This document shows positions 25,855-33,429 of a DNA stretch of 33,928 nucleotides, one piece after another. The stretch is from the NCBI GenBank assembly GCA_019116385.1, contig DXBU01000158.1, positions 1-33,928 of the forward strand, written 5' to 3'. Source of the stretch: Candidatus Blautia faecigallinarum (lineage in GTDB: Bacteria > Bacillota > Clostridia > Lachnospirales > Lachnospiraceae). The notes under the pieces were generated by a model that saw nothing but the letters and a program-made list of their open reading frames with translations, was not told where the DNA came from and ran no database searches. Numbering within the stretch: position 1 is the first letter of the stretch; every line of letters starts with the position of its first letter. Both the position numbers and the translations under genes were made by a program.

Positions 25855-25916
25855 TCATTATGACAATTTTCGAAAAATGTCGCATTTTATGACAGTTTTT
25901 GGATCATGGATAATGA
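25855..25916. promoter_or_regulatory. Nested palindromic operator upstream of the radical SAM gene
   Basis: The core GACAATTTTCGAAAAATGTC (25862-25881) is an 18-of-20 palindrome. A third half-site GACA follows at 25891-25894, forming a second inverted pair with the TGTC of the first. An outer pair TCATTAT (25855-25861) and ATAATGA (25910-25916) encloses the set and reaches the predicted -35. It is the likely binding region of the divergent TetR protein. Confidence 0.6.
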
Positions 25917-25941
25917 CTTTGGGGTTTCTGCTATATATAAT
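25913..25941 (+). promoter_or_regulatory. Promoter for the radical SAM gene
   Basis: ATGACT (25913-25918) and consensus TATAAT (25936-25941) are separated by 17 nt. The -35 overlaps the outer arm of the palindromic operator, consistent with repression by the TetR protein. Confidence 0.6.
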
Positions 25942-25977
25942 CGTAAACGGAAAAGAAGTGTTTGCTAGAGAGGAAGT

Positions 25978-27327
25978 ATGGAAATGAGCCGTAATGTGTT
26001 AAAAGAAAATGTGCAGAAATTTGCATTGAACCAGGCCCTTAAGTACCTGGAAAAGAATCCGGAGGAAAATATCCCAAAGCTTATGGAAATGGTGGACAAA
26101 TTTTTTCCGGATACCTGGTATACTGCCCAGAGAAATGCGATCCGAAATGCGATAGAAGCGAAAAATAACTGGTACCAGCTGATCCTGCGCCTTTATGAGC
26201 TGGATCCCGAGGTAAGGAAAGCTTTTTTCCGAAACTTTATTTTCAATGCCAGCTTAAAGGGAACTGCTCTTCAGAATGACAATGCAGAAAAATACAACTG
26301 CAATATACCCTGGGCGATCCTTCTGGATCCCACATCTGCCTGCAATCTTCACTGTACAGGCTGCTGGGCGGCGGAGTATGGAAACCGCCTGAACTTAAGC
26401 CTTGAGACCATTGATTCGATCGTCCGCCAGGGAAAAGAACTGGGAACTTATATGTACATATACACCGGCGGCGAGCCTATGGTCAGAAAAAAGGATCTGA
26501 TCCAAATATGCAAGATGCATCCGGACTGCGAATTTTTGGCTTTTACCAATGGCACGCTGATCGATGAGGAATTTTGTGAAGAAATGCTCCAGGTGAAAAA
26601 TTTTGTGCCGGCGATCAGCCTGGAGGGTTTTGAGACAGCCAACGATGGCAGACGAGGGAACGGGGTTTATCAAAAAGTAAGGCATGCCATGGAACTTCTT
26701 AAAGAGCATAAGCTTCCTTTTGGCATCTCCACCTGCTATACCAGCAAAAATATGGAGGATATCAGCAGCCAAGCCTACTATGATATGATCATTGAAGCCG
26801 GCGCTTTGTTTGTGTGGTTCTTCCATTATATGCCGGTTGGAAACGATGCTTCTGTGGAGCTTTTGCCAACACCGGTACAGCGTGAAGAAATGTATCACAG
26901 GATCCGTGCCTTCCGTCAGACCAAGCCCATCTTTGCCATGGATTTCCAAAATGACGGACAGTATGTAGGGGGATGTATCGCCGGAGGACGCCGGTATCTG
27001 CATATCAATGCCAAGGGAGCGGTAGAACCTTGTGTATTTATCCACTATTCTAATGTAAACATCCATGACTGTACCCTGCTGGAAGCCTTGAAGAGCCCGA
27101 TCTTCCAGGCTTACCATGACAATCAGCCGTTCAACGAAAACCATTTGCGTCCCTGCCCTATGCTGGAAAATCCGGACCGTCTGGAAAAGATGGTCCATGA
27201 AACAGGAGCGGTGAATACAGATTATCAGAGTATGGAAAGTGTGGAGCATCTTTGTGAAAAGTGCGTGCCCTATGCAGAGAACTGGAAACCAGTGGCAGAA
27301 AAGATTTGGAATGGGCAGGAACACTGA
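25978..27327 (+). CDS. Radical SAM protein with SPASM-like Cys-rich C-terminus
   Basis: This 449-residue protein contains the radical SAM cluster motif C122-x3-C126-x2-C129 (CNLHCTGC), followed by the SAM-binding 'YIYTGGEP' strand near residues 160-168. The first approximately 110 residues are a helical extension not usual for minimal radical SAM enzymes. The C-terminus holds further Cys (GGCIAGG, VEPCVF, RPCPML and CEKC), resembling a SPASM/twitch auxiliary-cluster region. ATG 25978 follows AGAGAGGAAG; a second ATG at 25984 is possible. No peptide precursor, partner enzyme or transporter is adjacent, so the substrate is unknown. It is divergent from a TetR gene and probably controlled by it. 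Confidence 0.85.
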   Translation: MEMSRNVLKENVQKFALNQALKYLEKNPEENIPKLMEMVDKFFPDTWYTAQRNAIRNAIEAKNNWYQLILRLYELDPEVRKAFFRNFIFNASLKGTALQNDNAEKYNCNIPWAILLDPTSACNLHCTGCWAAEYGNRLNLSLETIDSIVRQGKELGTYMYIYTGGEPMVRKKDLIQICKMHPDCEFLAFTNGTLIDEEFCEEMLQVKNFVPAISLEGFETANDGRRGNGVYQKVRHAMELLKEHKLPFGISTCYTSKNMEDISSQAYYDMIIEAGALFVWFFHYMPVGNDASVELLPTPVQREEMYHRIRAFRQTKPIFAMDFQNDGQYVGGCIAGGRRYLHINAKGAVEPCVFIHYSNVNIHDCTLLEALKSPIFQAYHDNQPFNENHLRPCPMLENPDRLEKMVHETGAVNTDYQSMESVEHLCEKCVPYAENWKPVAEKIWNGQEH

Positions 27328-27340
27328 CCAGCAGACAGAA

Positions 27341-27376
27341 AACCTTCAGGTTTGAAAAAATCTGAAGGTTTTTTTC
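27341..27376. terminator. Terminator between the radical SAM and ArsR genes
   Basis: AACCTTCAG (27341-27349) pairs with CTGAAGGTT (27362-27370), followed by TTTTTC; the GAAAAAA in the loop side gives some T-run on the minus strand too. Confidence 0.85.
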
Positions 27377-27403
27377 ATATCATTCTCAGAGTGCACAGAA
27401 AGA

Positions 27404-27766
27404 TCAAGGACAGGGACAGGTAATGGCGACCATTTTTTCTACCATGTGGTGGAGAAGCTGTGCCTCTTTTGTTTCTGCAGCCTTATAATACACTTCTTTT
27501 CCTTCCCTTCTGCTGGTGATCAGACCGCAGGCCTTTAGTTTGCTTAAATGATGGGACACTGCAGGGCTGCTCATCTGTACCAGCGCCGCGATATTGATCA
27601 CGCATTCTTCACAATGACAAAGCAGCCAGAAGATCCGGATCCGGCTGCTGTCCCCCAGCTGGGAAAAAAGTCCCGCCACGGTCTGAAATTCTTCTGCCTT
27701 TGGCATCTGATCCAGCATGGATTCAATAGCCTGTCCATGACTGTGTGGAAGCTTTTGTTCTGTCAT
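27404..27766 (-). CDS. ArsR/SmtB-family metal-responsive repressor
   Basis: This 120-residue winged-helix repressor is divergent from the HMA/P-type ATPase genes. The recognition helix region is 'SSPAVSHHLSKLKACGLI' (about 66-83). A metal-site candidate lies in the helix before it, LLCHCEEC (C50, C52, C55), similar to the ELCxC site of ArsR/CadC. A second possible site is at the C-terminus: H106, H107, E110 and the tail Cys C117 and C119. This double set fits a zinc/cadmium/lead sensor. By family, metal binding releases DNA. A 24-bp inverted repeat at 27887-27910 is the probable operator for the exporter promoter. Confidence 0.9.
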   Translation of the reverse strand: MTEQKLPHSHGQAIESMLDQMPKAEEFQTVAGLFSQLGDSSRIRIFWLLCHCEECVINIAALVQMSSPAVSHHLSKLKACGLITSRREGKEVYYKAAETKEAQLLHHMVEKMVAITCPCP

Positions 27767-27801
27767 CTGGATTCCTTCTTTCTGAATTTGTTTTTAGTAA
27801 T

Positions 27802-27829
27802 ATAGTAGCAAATCAAAGGAAGATGTCAA
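27802..27829 (-). promoter_or_regulatory. Promoter for the ArsR gene
   Basis: On the minus strand, consensus TTGACA (27829-27824) and TACTAT (27807-27802) are separated by 16 nt; the ATG at 27766 lies 35 nt beyond, after AGAAAGAAGGAAT. Confidence 0.6.
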
Positions 27830-27853
27830 GAATAAAAAAACAGAAATCCTCTG

Positions 27854-27882
27854 TTGACATCTGCCGGGGAAAGGAGTATCAT
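27854..27882 (+). promoter_or_regulatory. Promoter for the HMA/P-type ATPase unit
   Basis: Consensus TTGACA (27854-27859) and TATCAT (27877-27882) are separated by 17 nt. The divergent ArsR promoter's -35 is 24 bp away. Confidence 0.75.
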
Positions 27883-27886
27883 ACAG

Positions 27887-27910
27887 TTAAACAATTAAAA
27901 AATTATTTAA
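27887..27910. promoter_or_regulatory. ArsR-type operator (10-4-10 inverted repeat)
   Basis: TTAAACAATT (27887-27896) and AATTATTTAA (27901-27910) are inverted copies with one mismatch, separated by AAAA. The repeat begins 4 nt after the -10 and covers the expected transcription start, a classic position for ArsR/SmtB repression. Confidence 0.65.
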
Positions 27911-27935
27911 TCTTAAAAAGAAAAGGAGAACCGCC

Positions 27936-28154
27936 ATGAAAAAAACGTATAAAATCGAGGTAGACTGCGCAAACTGTGCAAACAAAATGGAGGAAGCTGC
28001 AAAGCGTACCCCCGGCGTGAAGAATGCCACCGTAAATTTTATGACTTTAAAGATGATCGTGGAATTTGAAGAAGGAAACGAGCCCAAGTCCGTAATGGAA
28101 GAGGTTCGGAAAAACTGTAAAATAATAGAAGACGACTGTGAGATTTTTCTTTAA
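27936..28154 (+). CDS. Stand-alone HMA metal-binding protein
   Basis: This 72-residue protein is a single heavy-metal-associated domain with the beta-alpha-beta-beta-alpha-beta pattern. The metal site is C11-A-N-C14 within DCANCANKMEE, the form found in the N-terminal domains of CadA/ZntA zinc-cadmium ATPases rather than copper chaperones, where MxCxxC is usual. A later acidic-Cys motif (EDDCEIF) could add a ligand. AAAAGGAG precedes the ATG. The P-type ATPase gene starts 37 nt downstream and has no HMA domain of its own, so this seems the detached N-terminal domain acting in trans. Confidence 0.9.
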   Translation: MKKTYKIEVDCANCANKMEEAAKRTPGVKNATVNFMTLKMIVEFEEGNEPKSVMEEVRKNCKIIEDDCEIFL

Positions 28155-28191
28155 ACCATAAGAAGGCGTACAGCCTGGAAGGAAGGAAAAT

Positions 28192-30075
28192 ATGAATAAG
28201 AAACAGAAAAAAATGCTGATCCGTATTATCCTTGCGGCCCTGCTTATGATCGGCCTTGGCTTTCTGCCTGTTTCCGGCCTGGTAAGATTTCTTTTGTATC
28301 TGATCCCCTATCTGGTGATCGGATATGATATTTTACGGAAGGCTTTTAAAGGAATCCTGAACAGGCAGGTTTTTGACGAGTGCTTTCTGATGGCGGTGGC
28401 CACCTTAGGGGCTATGGCCCTTGCCATTTACGAGGACGGCGACTATACAGAAGCCATCGCAGTTATGCTTTTTTACCAGATCGGAGAATGGTTCCAGAGC
28501 TATGCTGTGGGAAAAAGCCGCAGGAACATCAGTGAACTTATGGATATCCGGCCGGATTATGCCAATGTGGAGCAGGAGGGAAAGCTCATACAGATCGATC
28601 CGGATGAAGTGGAGATCGGAAGCGTCATTGTGGTGCAGCCAGGAGAAAAAGTACCGATCGATGGAATCGTCCTTGAAGGATGCGCCAGCCTAAATACCAG
28701 CGCGCTCACCGGCGAAAGCCTTCCCAGGGAGGTCCAGGCAGGAGACGAGATCGTCAGCGGCTGCATCAACATGACCGGTGTCCTTAAGATACGCACCACC
28801 AGGGAATTTGGAGAATCCACCGTTTCTAAGATCCTGGATCTGGTGGAAAATGCCAGTTCCAGAAAATCAAGATCCGAAGATTTTATTTCTAAATTTGCAA
28901 GGATCTATACCCCGGCAGTGTGTTATAGCGCACTGGCCCTGGTTGTCCTGCCGCCGCTGGTGCGTATGTTCCTTATGGGACTTGCGCCCCAATGGGGAGA
29001 ATGGGTTTATCGCGGCTTGACCTTCCTTGTGATCAGCTGTCCCTGTGCCCTTGTGATCAGTATCCCCCTAAGCTTTTTTGCCGGGATCGGCGGGGCCAGC
29101 AATGCAGGAGTGCTGGTGAAGGGCTCCAATTATCTGGAAACCCTGGCAAAAACGAAAATTGTAGTATTTGACAAAACCGGGACTCTTACCAAAGGTGTTT
29201 TTGAAGTCAAGGGCATCCACCACAATAAGATGGAGGATGCGAAACTTCTGGAATACGCTGCATATGCAGAAAGCGCCTCTTCCCATCCCATCAGCAAAAG
29301 TATCCGAAAGGCTTATGGAAAGGAAATAGACAGAAGCCGGGTAGAAGATATCCGTGAGATCAGCGGAAACGGGATCACGGCAGTTGTGGACGGCATTTCA
29401 GTTGCCGCAGGCAACGAAAAACTGATGAAGACACTGGGAATAGAATGTATCAGCTGTCACCATACCGGAACAGTAGTCCATATGGCTATCGGCGGAATGT
29501 ACGCAGGCCATATCCTGATCGCAGATATTGAAAAACCTACCGCGAAAGCTGCCATCGAGGCATTAAAGTCTGCCGGCGTAAAAAAGACGGTCATGCTCAC
29601 CGGGGACAGGAAAAAGGCAGCAGACCAGGTGGCAAAAGACCTGGGGATCAGCCAGGTATACAGCGAACTTCTGCCTGGGGGAAAAGTGGAAAAGGTAGAA
29701 GAATTGCTGGAGGAAAAACCGGAAAAGGCCAAGCTTGCCTTTGTGGGTGACGGGATCAATGACGCGCCGGTACTTTCCCGGGCTGACATTGGAATCGCCA
29801 TGGGAGCGATGGGATCTGACGCTGCCATCGAGGCGGCAGATATCGTGCTCATGGATGACGATCCCTTAAAAATCGCCAAGGCCATCCGGATCTCCAGAAA
29901 ATGTCTGGGGATCGTATATGAAAATATTGTTTTCGCCATTGGCATAAAACTAATCTGCCTGATCCTGGGAGCGCTGGGGATTGCGAATATGTGGCTGGCG
30001 ATCTTTGCAGATGTAGGAGTCATGATCCTGGCCGTACTAAACGCCATACGGGCATTGTTTGTAAAGAAACTTTAA
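28192..30075 (+). CDS. P1B-type heavy-metal ATPase, zinc/cadmium/lead-like
   Basis: This 627-residue membrane ATPase exports metal ions. It has an N-terminal pair of membrane helices (about 10-47) and a second pair (about 62-100), the actuator motif TGES (173-176), the membrane metal motif C283-P-C285, the phosphorylated Asp D327 in DKTGT, the HP motif in ASSHPIS and GDGINDAPV. The final helices contain 'GIKLICL' and 'IFADVGVMILAVLNAIR'; their Lys and Asp correspond to K693 and D714 of ZntA, marking the P1B-2 (Zn/Cd/Pb) group. No HMA domain is fused; a separate one lies upstream. AGGAAGGAAAAT precedes the ATG. Confidence 0.94.
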   Translation: MNKKQKKMLIRIILAALLMIGLGFLPVSGLVRFLLYLIPYLVIGYDILRKAFKGILNRQVFDECFLMAVATLGAMALAIYEDGDYTEAIAVMLFYQIGEWFQSYAVGKSRRNISELMDIRPDYANVEQEGKLIQIDPDEVEIGSVIVVQPGEKVPIDGIVLEGCASLNTSALTGESLPREVQAGDEIVSGCINMTGVLKIRTTREFGESTVSKILDLVENASSRKSRSEDFISKFARIYTPAVCYSALALVVLPPLVRMFLMGLAPQWGEWVYRGLTFLVISCPCALVISIPLSFFAGIGGASNAGVLVKGSNYLETLAKTKIVVFDKTGTLTKGVFEVKGIHHNKMEDAKLLEYAAYAESASSHPISKSIRKAYGKEIDRSRVEDIREISGNGITAVVDGISVAAGNEKLMKTLGIECISCHHTGTVVHMAIGGMYAGHILIADIEKPTAKAAIEALKSAGVKKTVMLTGDRKKAADQVAKDLGISQVYSELLPGGKVEKVEELLEEKPEKAKLAFVGDGINDAPVLSRADIGIAMGAMGSDAAIEAADIVLMDDDPLKIAKAIRISRKCLGIVYENIVFAIGIKLICLILGALGIANMWLAIFADVGVMILAVLNAIRALFVKKL

Positions 30076-30077
30076 AC

Positions 30078-30106
30078 TTGACAGAGATTTTTTCTGATAG
30101 TATCAT
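30078..30106 (+). promoter_or_regulatory. Promoter for the eutS-eutS-eutP unit
   Basis: Consensus TTGACA (30078-30083) and TATCAT (30101-30106) are separated by 17 nt, beginning 2 nt after the ATPase stop. No terminator separates the two units, so read-through is possible. Confidence 0.7.
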
Positions 30107-30150
30107 TTATAAAAGGATGTGATTATTTCTGAAAGAGAGGAACTCGTGAT

Positions 30151-30516
30151 ATGGCAAATGATCATGGAGAACAAATAAGAATCGTACAGGAGACGGTGGC
30201 CGGCAAAGAGATCACCTTTGCCCATGTAATGGGCGGCCCCGCTCCCATCATATATCAGAAGCTGGGCCTGAATCCCCATGTGGATTACCGGTCTTCCGCG
30301 ATCGGGATCATGAATATGACACCGCCGGAATCGGCTGTCATCGCCTCAGATATCGCAGTGAAAAGCGGAAATGTGTATTTAGGATTTGCGGATCGTTTTA
30401 CCGGTACCCTGATCATCACAGGGGAAATTTCCGATGTCCTGTCGGCAATGACGGAAATCGTGGATTATTTCCGGGATTCCCTGGGCTATGTAGTCTGCAA
30501 GATCACAAAGAGATAG
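30151..30516 (+). CDS. Microcompartment shell protein, EutS/PduU-like
   Basis: This 121-residue protein is a circularly permuted BMC-domain shell protein. It matches EutS/PduU along its length: IRIVQETVAGKEITFAHVM at the N-terminus, SSAIGIMNMTPPESAVIASD in the middle and FADRFTGTLIITGEISDV later. Such proteins form hexamers in the shell of ethanolamine- or propanediol-utilisation compartments. The residue before AIGIM is Ser, as in PduU, not the Gly that bends E. coli EutS hexamers (comparison from memory), so a flat hexamer is more likely. GAGAGGAAC lies upstream. It is the first gene of a three-gene set with no compartment enzymes. Confidence 0.92.
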   Translation: MANDHGEQIRIVQETVAGKEITFAHVMGGPAPIIYQKLGLNPHVDYRSSAIGIMNMTPPESAVIASDIAVKSGNVYLGFADRFTGTLIITGEISDVLSAMTEIVDYFRDSLGYVVCKITKR

Positions 30517-30527
30517 GAAGTGTATCC

Positions 30528-30956
30528 ATGGCTGGAATTACCAAGGAAGAGTTTCTGGAAAAGCTGTTCCATGATGACTATAAAAATTTAAAGGGGAAAC
30601 GTTTAAGGATGACCCGTGTGCGGGTCCCGGGCAAAGAAGTCTGTCTTGCCCATGTCCTTACCCCTTCCGATGCCAGTGTTTACCAGAATCTGGCTCTGCA
30701 TATCGGTGTACACGAAGGAGAGGACCATACAGGAGAGACCATTGGCATGATCCGTTTTACCCCCTGGGAGGCAGTGGTGGTAGCGGCGGACGTGGCGGTA
30801 AAAAGCGCCAATGTACAGATCGGCTTTATGGACCGTTTCTGCGGCTCCCTCATTCTTACCGGCGGCCATTCCCAGGTGGAGACCGCAGTGGAAGAGGTGG
30901 TAAAATTCTTCCGGGAAACCTTAGGCTTTAAAACCTGTGAGATCTATAAAAGTTAA
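30528..30956 (+). CDS. Second EutS/PduU-like shell protein, divergent and extended
   Basis: This 142-residue paralogue of the preceding gene shares the permuted BMC fold: VPGKEVCLAHVL, VAADVAVKSANVQIGFMDRF and GSLILTGG. It differs in having an N-terminal extension of about 24 residues (MAGITKEEFLEKLFHDDYKN) before the usual start. It also has a longer acidic loop (GVHEGEDHTGETIG) and a Trp in place of the small residue after FTP (FTPWEAVVV). Two EutS-type genes in tandem suggest a mixed or two-layer hexamer. It starts 11 nt after the first. Confidence 0.9.
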   Translation: MAGITKEEFLEKLFHDDYKNLKGKRLRMTRVRVPGKEVCLAHVLTPSDASVYQNLALHIGVHEGEDHTGETIGMIRFTPWEAVVVAADVAVKSANVQIGFMDRFCGSLILTGGHSQVETAVEEVVKFFRETLGFKTCEIYKS

Positions 30957-30971
30957 AGGAAAGAGCAAAGC

Positions 30972-31499
30972 ATGAAAAAAATCTTTTTGATGGGCAGGAG
31001 CGAAGCAGGAAAAACTTCTCTGACCCAGGCCCTGAAGGGAGAAGAACTTCATTATGTAAAGACACAGTATACGTATTCGGAAGAGGATACCATAGACTCA
31101 CCGGGAGAGTATGCGGAATCCAAGCGTTTCAGCGTAGGGCTGGCATGTTTTTCTTTTGAGGCGGATGTGGTGGCTATTGTCCAGGCGGCAGATGAGCCTT
31201 TTAATCTTTTTGGCGCAAGCAGCCATTCTTTTATCCTGCGCCCGCTGATCGGGATCATCACCAAGGTGGATTCCCCCTACGCCAATATCGACATGGTGAA
31301 GCAATGGATGGAAAACGCCGGGTGCGAGCGGATCTTTCTGGTAAACAATGTGACAAGAGAGGGCGTGGATGAGCTTATGGCCTATCTGAAAGAAGATCTG
31401 CCCCATCTGACCTTAGAACAGGCAAAGTTTAAACAGAGCCTGGGATTAAATGAATGGGATCCCCTCCCGGAGGGAGTGGAGTATCCAAAAGGAATATAG
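30972..31499 (+). CDS. eutP: EutP/PduV-type GTPase-like protein
   Basis: This 175-residue P-loop protein has the EutP/PduV layout: Walker A GRSEAGKTS (8-16), DTIDSPGEY with the switch-II Gly, and the base-specificity motif ITKVDSP. EutP of Salmonella was reported to act as an acetate kinase, while PduV relates to compartment positioning, so the role here is open. The protein extends about 25-30 residues beyond the usual end (EQAKFKQSLGLNEWDPLPEG). It lies 15 nt after the second shell gene and ends before a strong terminator, closing the three-gene unit. Confidence 0.9.
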   Translation: MKKIFLMGRSEAGKTSLTQALKGEELHYVKTQYTYSEEDTIDSPGEYAESKRFSVGLACFSFEADVVAIVQAADEPFNLFGASSHSFILRPLIGIITKVDSPYANIDMVKQWMENAGCERIFLVNNVTREGVDELMAYLKEDLPHLTLEQAKFKQSLGLNEWDPLPEGVEYPKGI

Positions 31500-31521
31500 C
31501 AGGTGATCCTGAAAAGGGATT

Positions 31522-31550
31522 GAGCAGCCGGAGACGGCTGCTCTTCTTTG
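31522..31550 (+). terminator. Terminator after eutP
   Basis: GAGCAGCCG (31522-31530) pairs perfectly with CGGCTGCTC (31535-31543) around GAGA, followed by TTCTTTG. Confidence 0.88.
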
Positions 31551-31565
31551 ATATTTCAAAAATAT

Positions 31566-31594
31566 TTGACAGAGTGAAACGCCGGAATTACAAT
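31566..31594 (+). promoter_or_regulatory. Promoter for the cysteine desulfidase gene
   Basis: Consensus TTGACA (31566-31571) and TACAAT (31589-31594) are separated by 17 nt, 38 nt before the chosen ATG. Confidence 0.75.
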
Positions 31595-31632
31595 GGTTTA
31601 TGTTGAACTATGTGAGAAAACGGAGGAAGAAA

Positions 31633-32913
31633 ATGTTATCCGCTGATATCGTAAATGCGTATATATCCATTTTACAGGAAGAGCTGGTGCCGGCTACCGG
31701 ATGTACCGAACCGATCGCCATCGCTTACGCCGCCGCCCGTCTGCGGGCAGTACTGGGAGAACAGCCGGAGCGGATCCGTGCAGAGATATCCGGCAATATC
31801 ATAAAAAATGTGAAAAGCGTCATTGTCCCCAATACAGGCGAACAAAAGGGGATCCCTGCGGCGATCGCTGCCGGCGTCGTTGCGGGAGATGAAAAAAAGG
31901 TGCTGCAGGTGATCGCATCCGTCCCGGCGGAAAAACAGGAAGAGATCCGTGCTTACGCGGACAATGTTTCTATGGAGATCATCTGTGCCGATACTCCGCG
32001 GCTGCTGGATATCAGGCTTACCGGCTGGGCGAAGGGGCATTCCGCTCTTGTCCATATAGCAAATAATCACAGTAATGTTATCCGCGAAGAAAAAGACGGG
32101 CAGATCCTGCTTGAAAAGCCGGCTTCCGATTCGGCAGAGGATAACCTTACTGACAAAAGTGTGCTCAGTGTGGAGAAGATCCTGGAATTTGCCAATACTG
32201 TGGATCTAGATAAGATATGTCCTCTTCTGGAACAGCAGATCAGCTATAATACCGCCATTGCCCAGGAGGGATTAAAGAACCGCTGGGGCGCCAATATCGG
32301 CTCTGTTCTGCTGAATGATTACCCCAAGGATATTAAAACAGAAGCCAAGGCCTGGGCGGCTGCGGGAAGCGACGCCAGAATGAGCGGCTGTGAAATGCCG
32401 GTGGTCATCCTTTCCGGCTCCGGCAACCAGGGGATCACCGCTTCTGTGCCGGTGGTGCGGTATGCAAGGCATCTGGGAAGCACGAAAGAACAGTTGTACC
32501 GCGCCCTTCTGGTAAGTGATCTGGTCACAATACACCTGAAAAGCGGGATCGGCCGCCTTTCCGCCTACTGCGGGGCAGTCAGCGCCGGTGTAGGCGCCGG
32601 GGCAGGGATCGCGTACCTGCTGGATGGAAGTTATGAAGCCATCGCCCATACCATTGTCAATGGTGTGGCTATTATAAGCGGAACCATTTGCGATGGGGCG
32701 AAACCTTCCTGCGCCGCAAAGATAGCTGAAAGTGTGGATGCGGGAATACTCGGCTATCATATGTACCGCAATCATCAGGAGTTCAAAGGCGGCGAAGGGA
32801 TCGTTACAAAGGGAGTAGAGAATACCATTGCCAATATTGGAGTGCTGGCCCAGAGGGGAATGCGGCAGACAGACCAGACGATCCTGTCGATCATGACAGA
32901 AAGATGCCGGTAA
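31633..32913 (+). CDS. L-cysteine desulfidase (UPF0597/CyuA family)
   Basis: I chose ATG 31633 after GGAGGAAG over an in-frame TTG at 31600, which lies only a few bases after the predicted transcription start. The 426-residue protein matches the UPF0597 family (E. coli CyuA/YhaM). That family breaks L-cysteine down to pyruvate, ammonia and sulfide with a 4Fe-4S cluster, related to the iron-sulfur serine dehydratase alpha chain. The signature PATGCTEPIAIAYAA has its Cys at residue 24, and later Cys that could bind the cluster occur in MSGCEMPV, GTICDGAKPSCAAKI and around. No cysteine transporter is adjacent. It converges with the acetyltransferase gene; only a weak A/T hairpin lies between. 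Confidence 0.92.
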   Translation: MLSADIVNAYISILQEELVPATGCTEPIAIAYAAARLRAVLGEQPERIRAEISGNIIKNVKSVIVPNTGEQKGIPAAIAAGVVAGDEKKVLQVIASVPAEKQEEIRAYADNVSMEIICADTPRLLDIRLTGWAKGHSALVHIANNHSNVIREEKDGQILLEKPASDSAEDNLTDKSVLSVEKILEFANTVDLDKICPLLEQQISYNTAIAQEGLKNRWGANIGSVLLNDYPKDIKTEAKAWAAAGSDARMSGCEMPVVILSGSGNQGITASVPVVRYARHLGSTKEQLYRALLVSDLVTIHLKSGIGRLSAYCGAVSAGVGAGAGIAYLLDGSYEAIAHTIVNGVAIISGTICDGAKPSCAAKIAESVDAGILGYHMYRNHQEFKGGEGIVTKGVENTIANIGVLAQRGMRQTDQTILSIMTERCR

Positions 32914-32936
32914 TGGAAAATAAGTTTGATGTGCTT

Positions 32937-33389
32937 TTATTTTGATGTGACGCGGCGCATATATAAAAGCGGGTAGGGATTTCCCTGTTCGTCAAGTTCT
33001 GTCCTTTTATAAACCTGAAACCCCATGTGCTCATAAAAAACTTTTGCCATGGGGTTTTGCTCATTTACGGCCAGCCTTTCCACCGCATAGCTTTTGATCC
33101 CCAGTTGGATCAGGGACTTTCCTAAGCCCTTTCCCCTTTCTTTTGGGGCGACAAAGAGCATCTCCAGGGAGCCGTCCGCAATTCCCATAAAAGCGGCGGG
33201 GTTCCCTGTGTCATCTTCCGCGATGATCAGGTGCGCAATCTCATTCAGCGCCTGGGGGACATATTTTTTGATACTCCGGATCTCGCTGTCTGACAGGAAC
33301 AGGTGGGTCGCTCTCACAGAGCCTTCCCACACTTCCAGCAGTTGATCTATCAGCTCCGGTGTCCTGCAGGTTACTTCTGATAGTTTCAT
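32937..33389 (-). CDS. YjaB-like GNAT N-acetyltransferase
   Basis: ATGs at 33422, 33395 and 33389 are possible. I chose 33389 because the predicted promoter places the transcript start near 33423, because AAGGAGGAGGAG lies just before 33395/33389, and because YjaB-type proteins begin near this point. The product is 150 residues. The GNAT acetyl-CoA loop is in APKERGKGLGKSL, and the late block NEQNPMAKVFYEHMGFQVYK plus 'DEQGNPYPLLYM' closely resembles E. coli YjaB. The acceptor substrate is unknown. The extreme tail 'RRVTSK' ends 24 nt from the cysteine desulfidase stop. Confidence 0.87.
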   Translation of the reverse strand: MKLSEVTCRTPELIDQLLEVWEGSVRATHLFLSDSEIRSIKKYVPQALNEIAHLIIAEDDTGNPAAFMGIADGSLEMLFVAPKERGKGLGKSLIQLGIKSYAVERLAVNEQNPMAKVFYEHMGFQVYKRTELDEQGNPYPLLYMRRVTSK

Positions 33390-33429
33390 ATCCATCTCCT
33401 CCTCCTTAAAGTTAAAATTCATGACAGTG

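Noticed and set aside
32914..32945. Hairpin AAAATAAG / CTTTTATTTT between cysteine desulfidase and acetyltransferase genes
   Set aside because: The stem is nearly all A-T with a bulge, so it is too weak to call a terminator.
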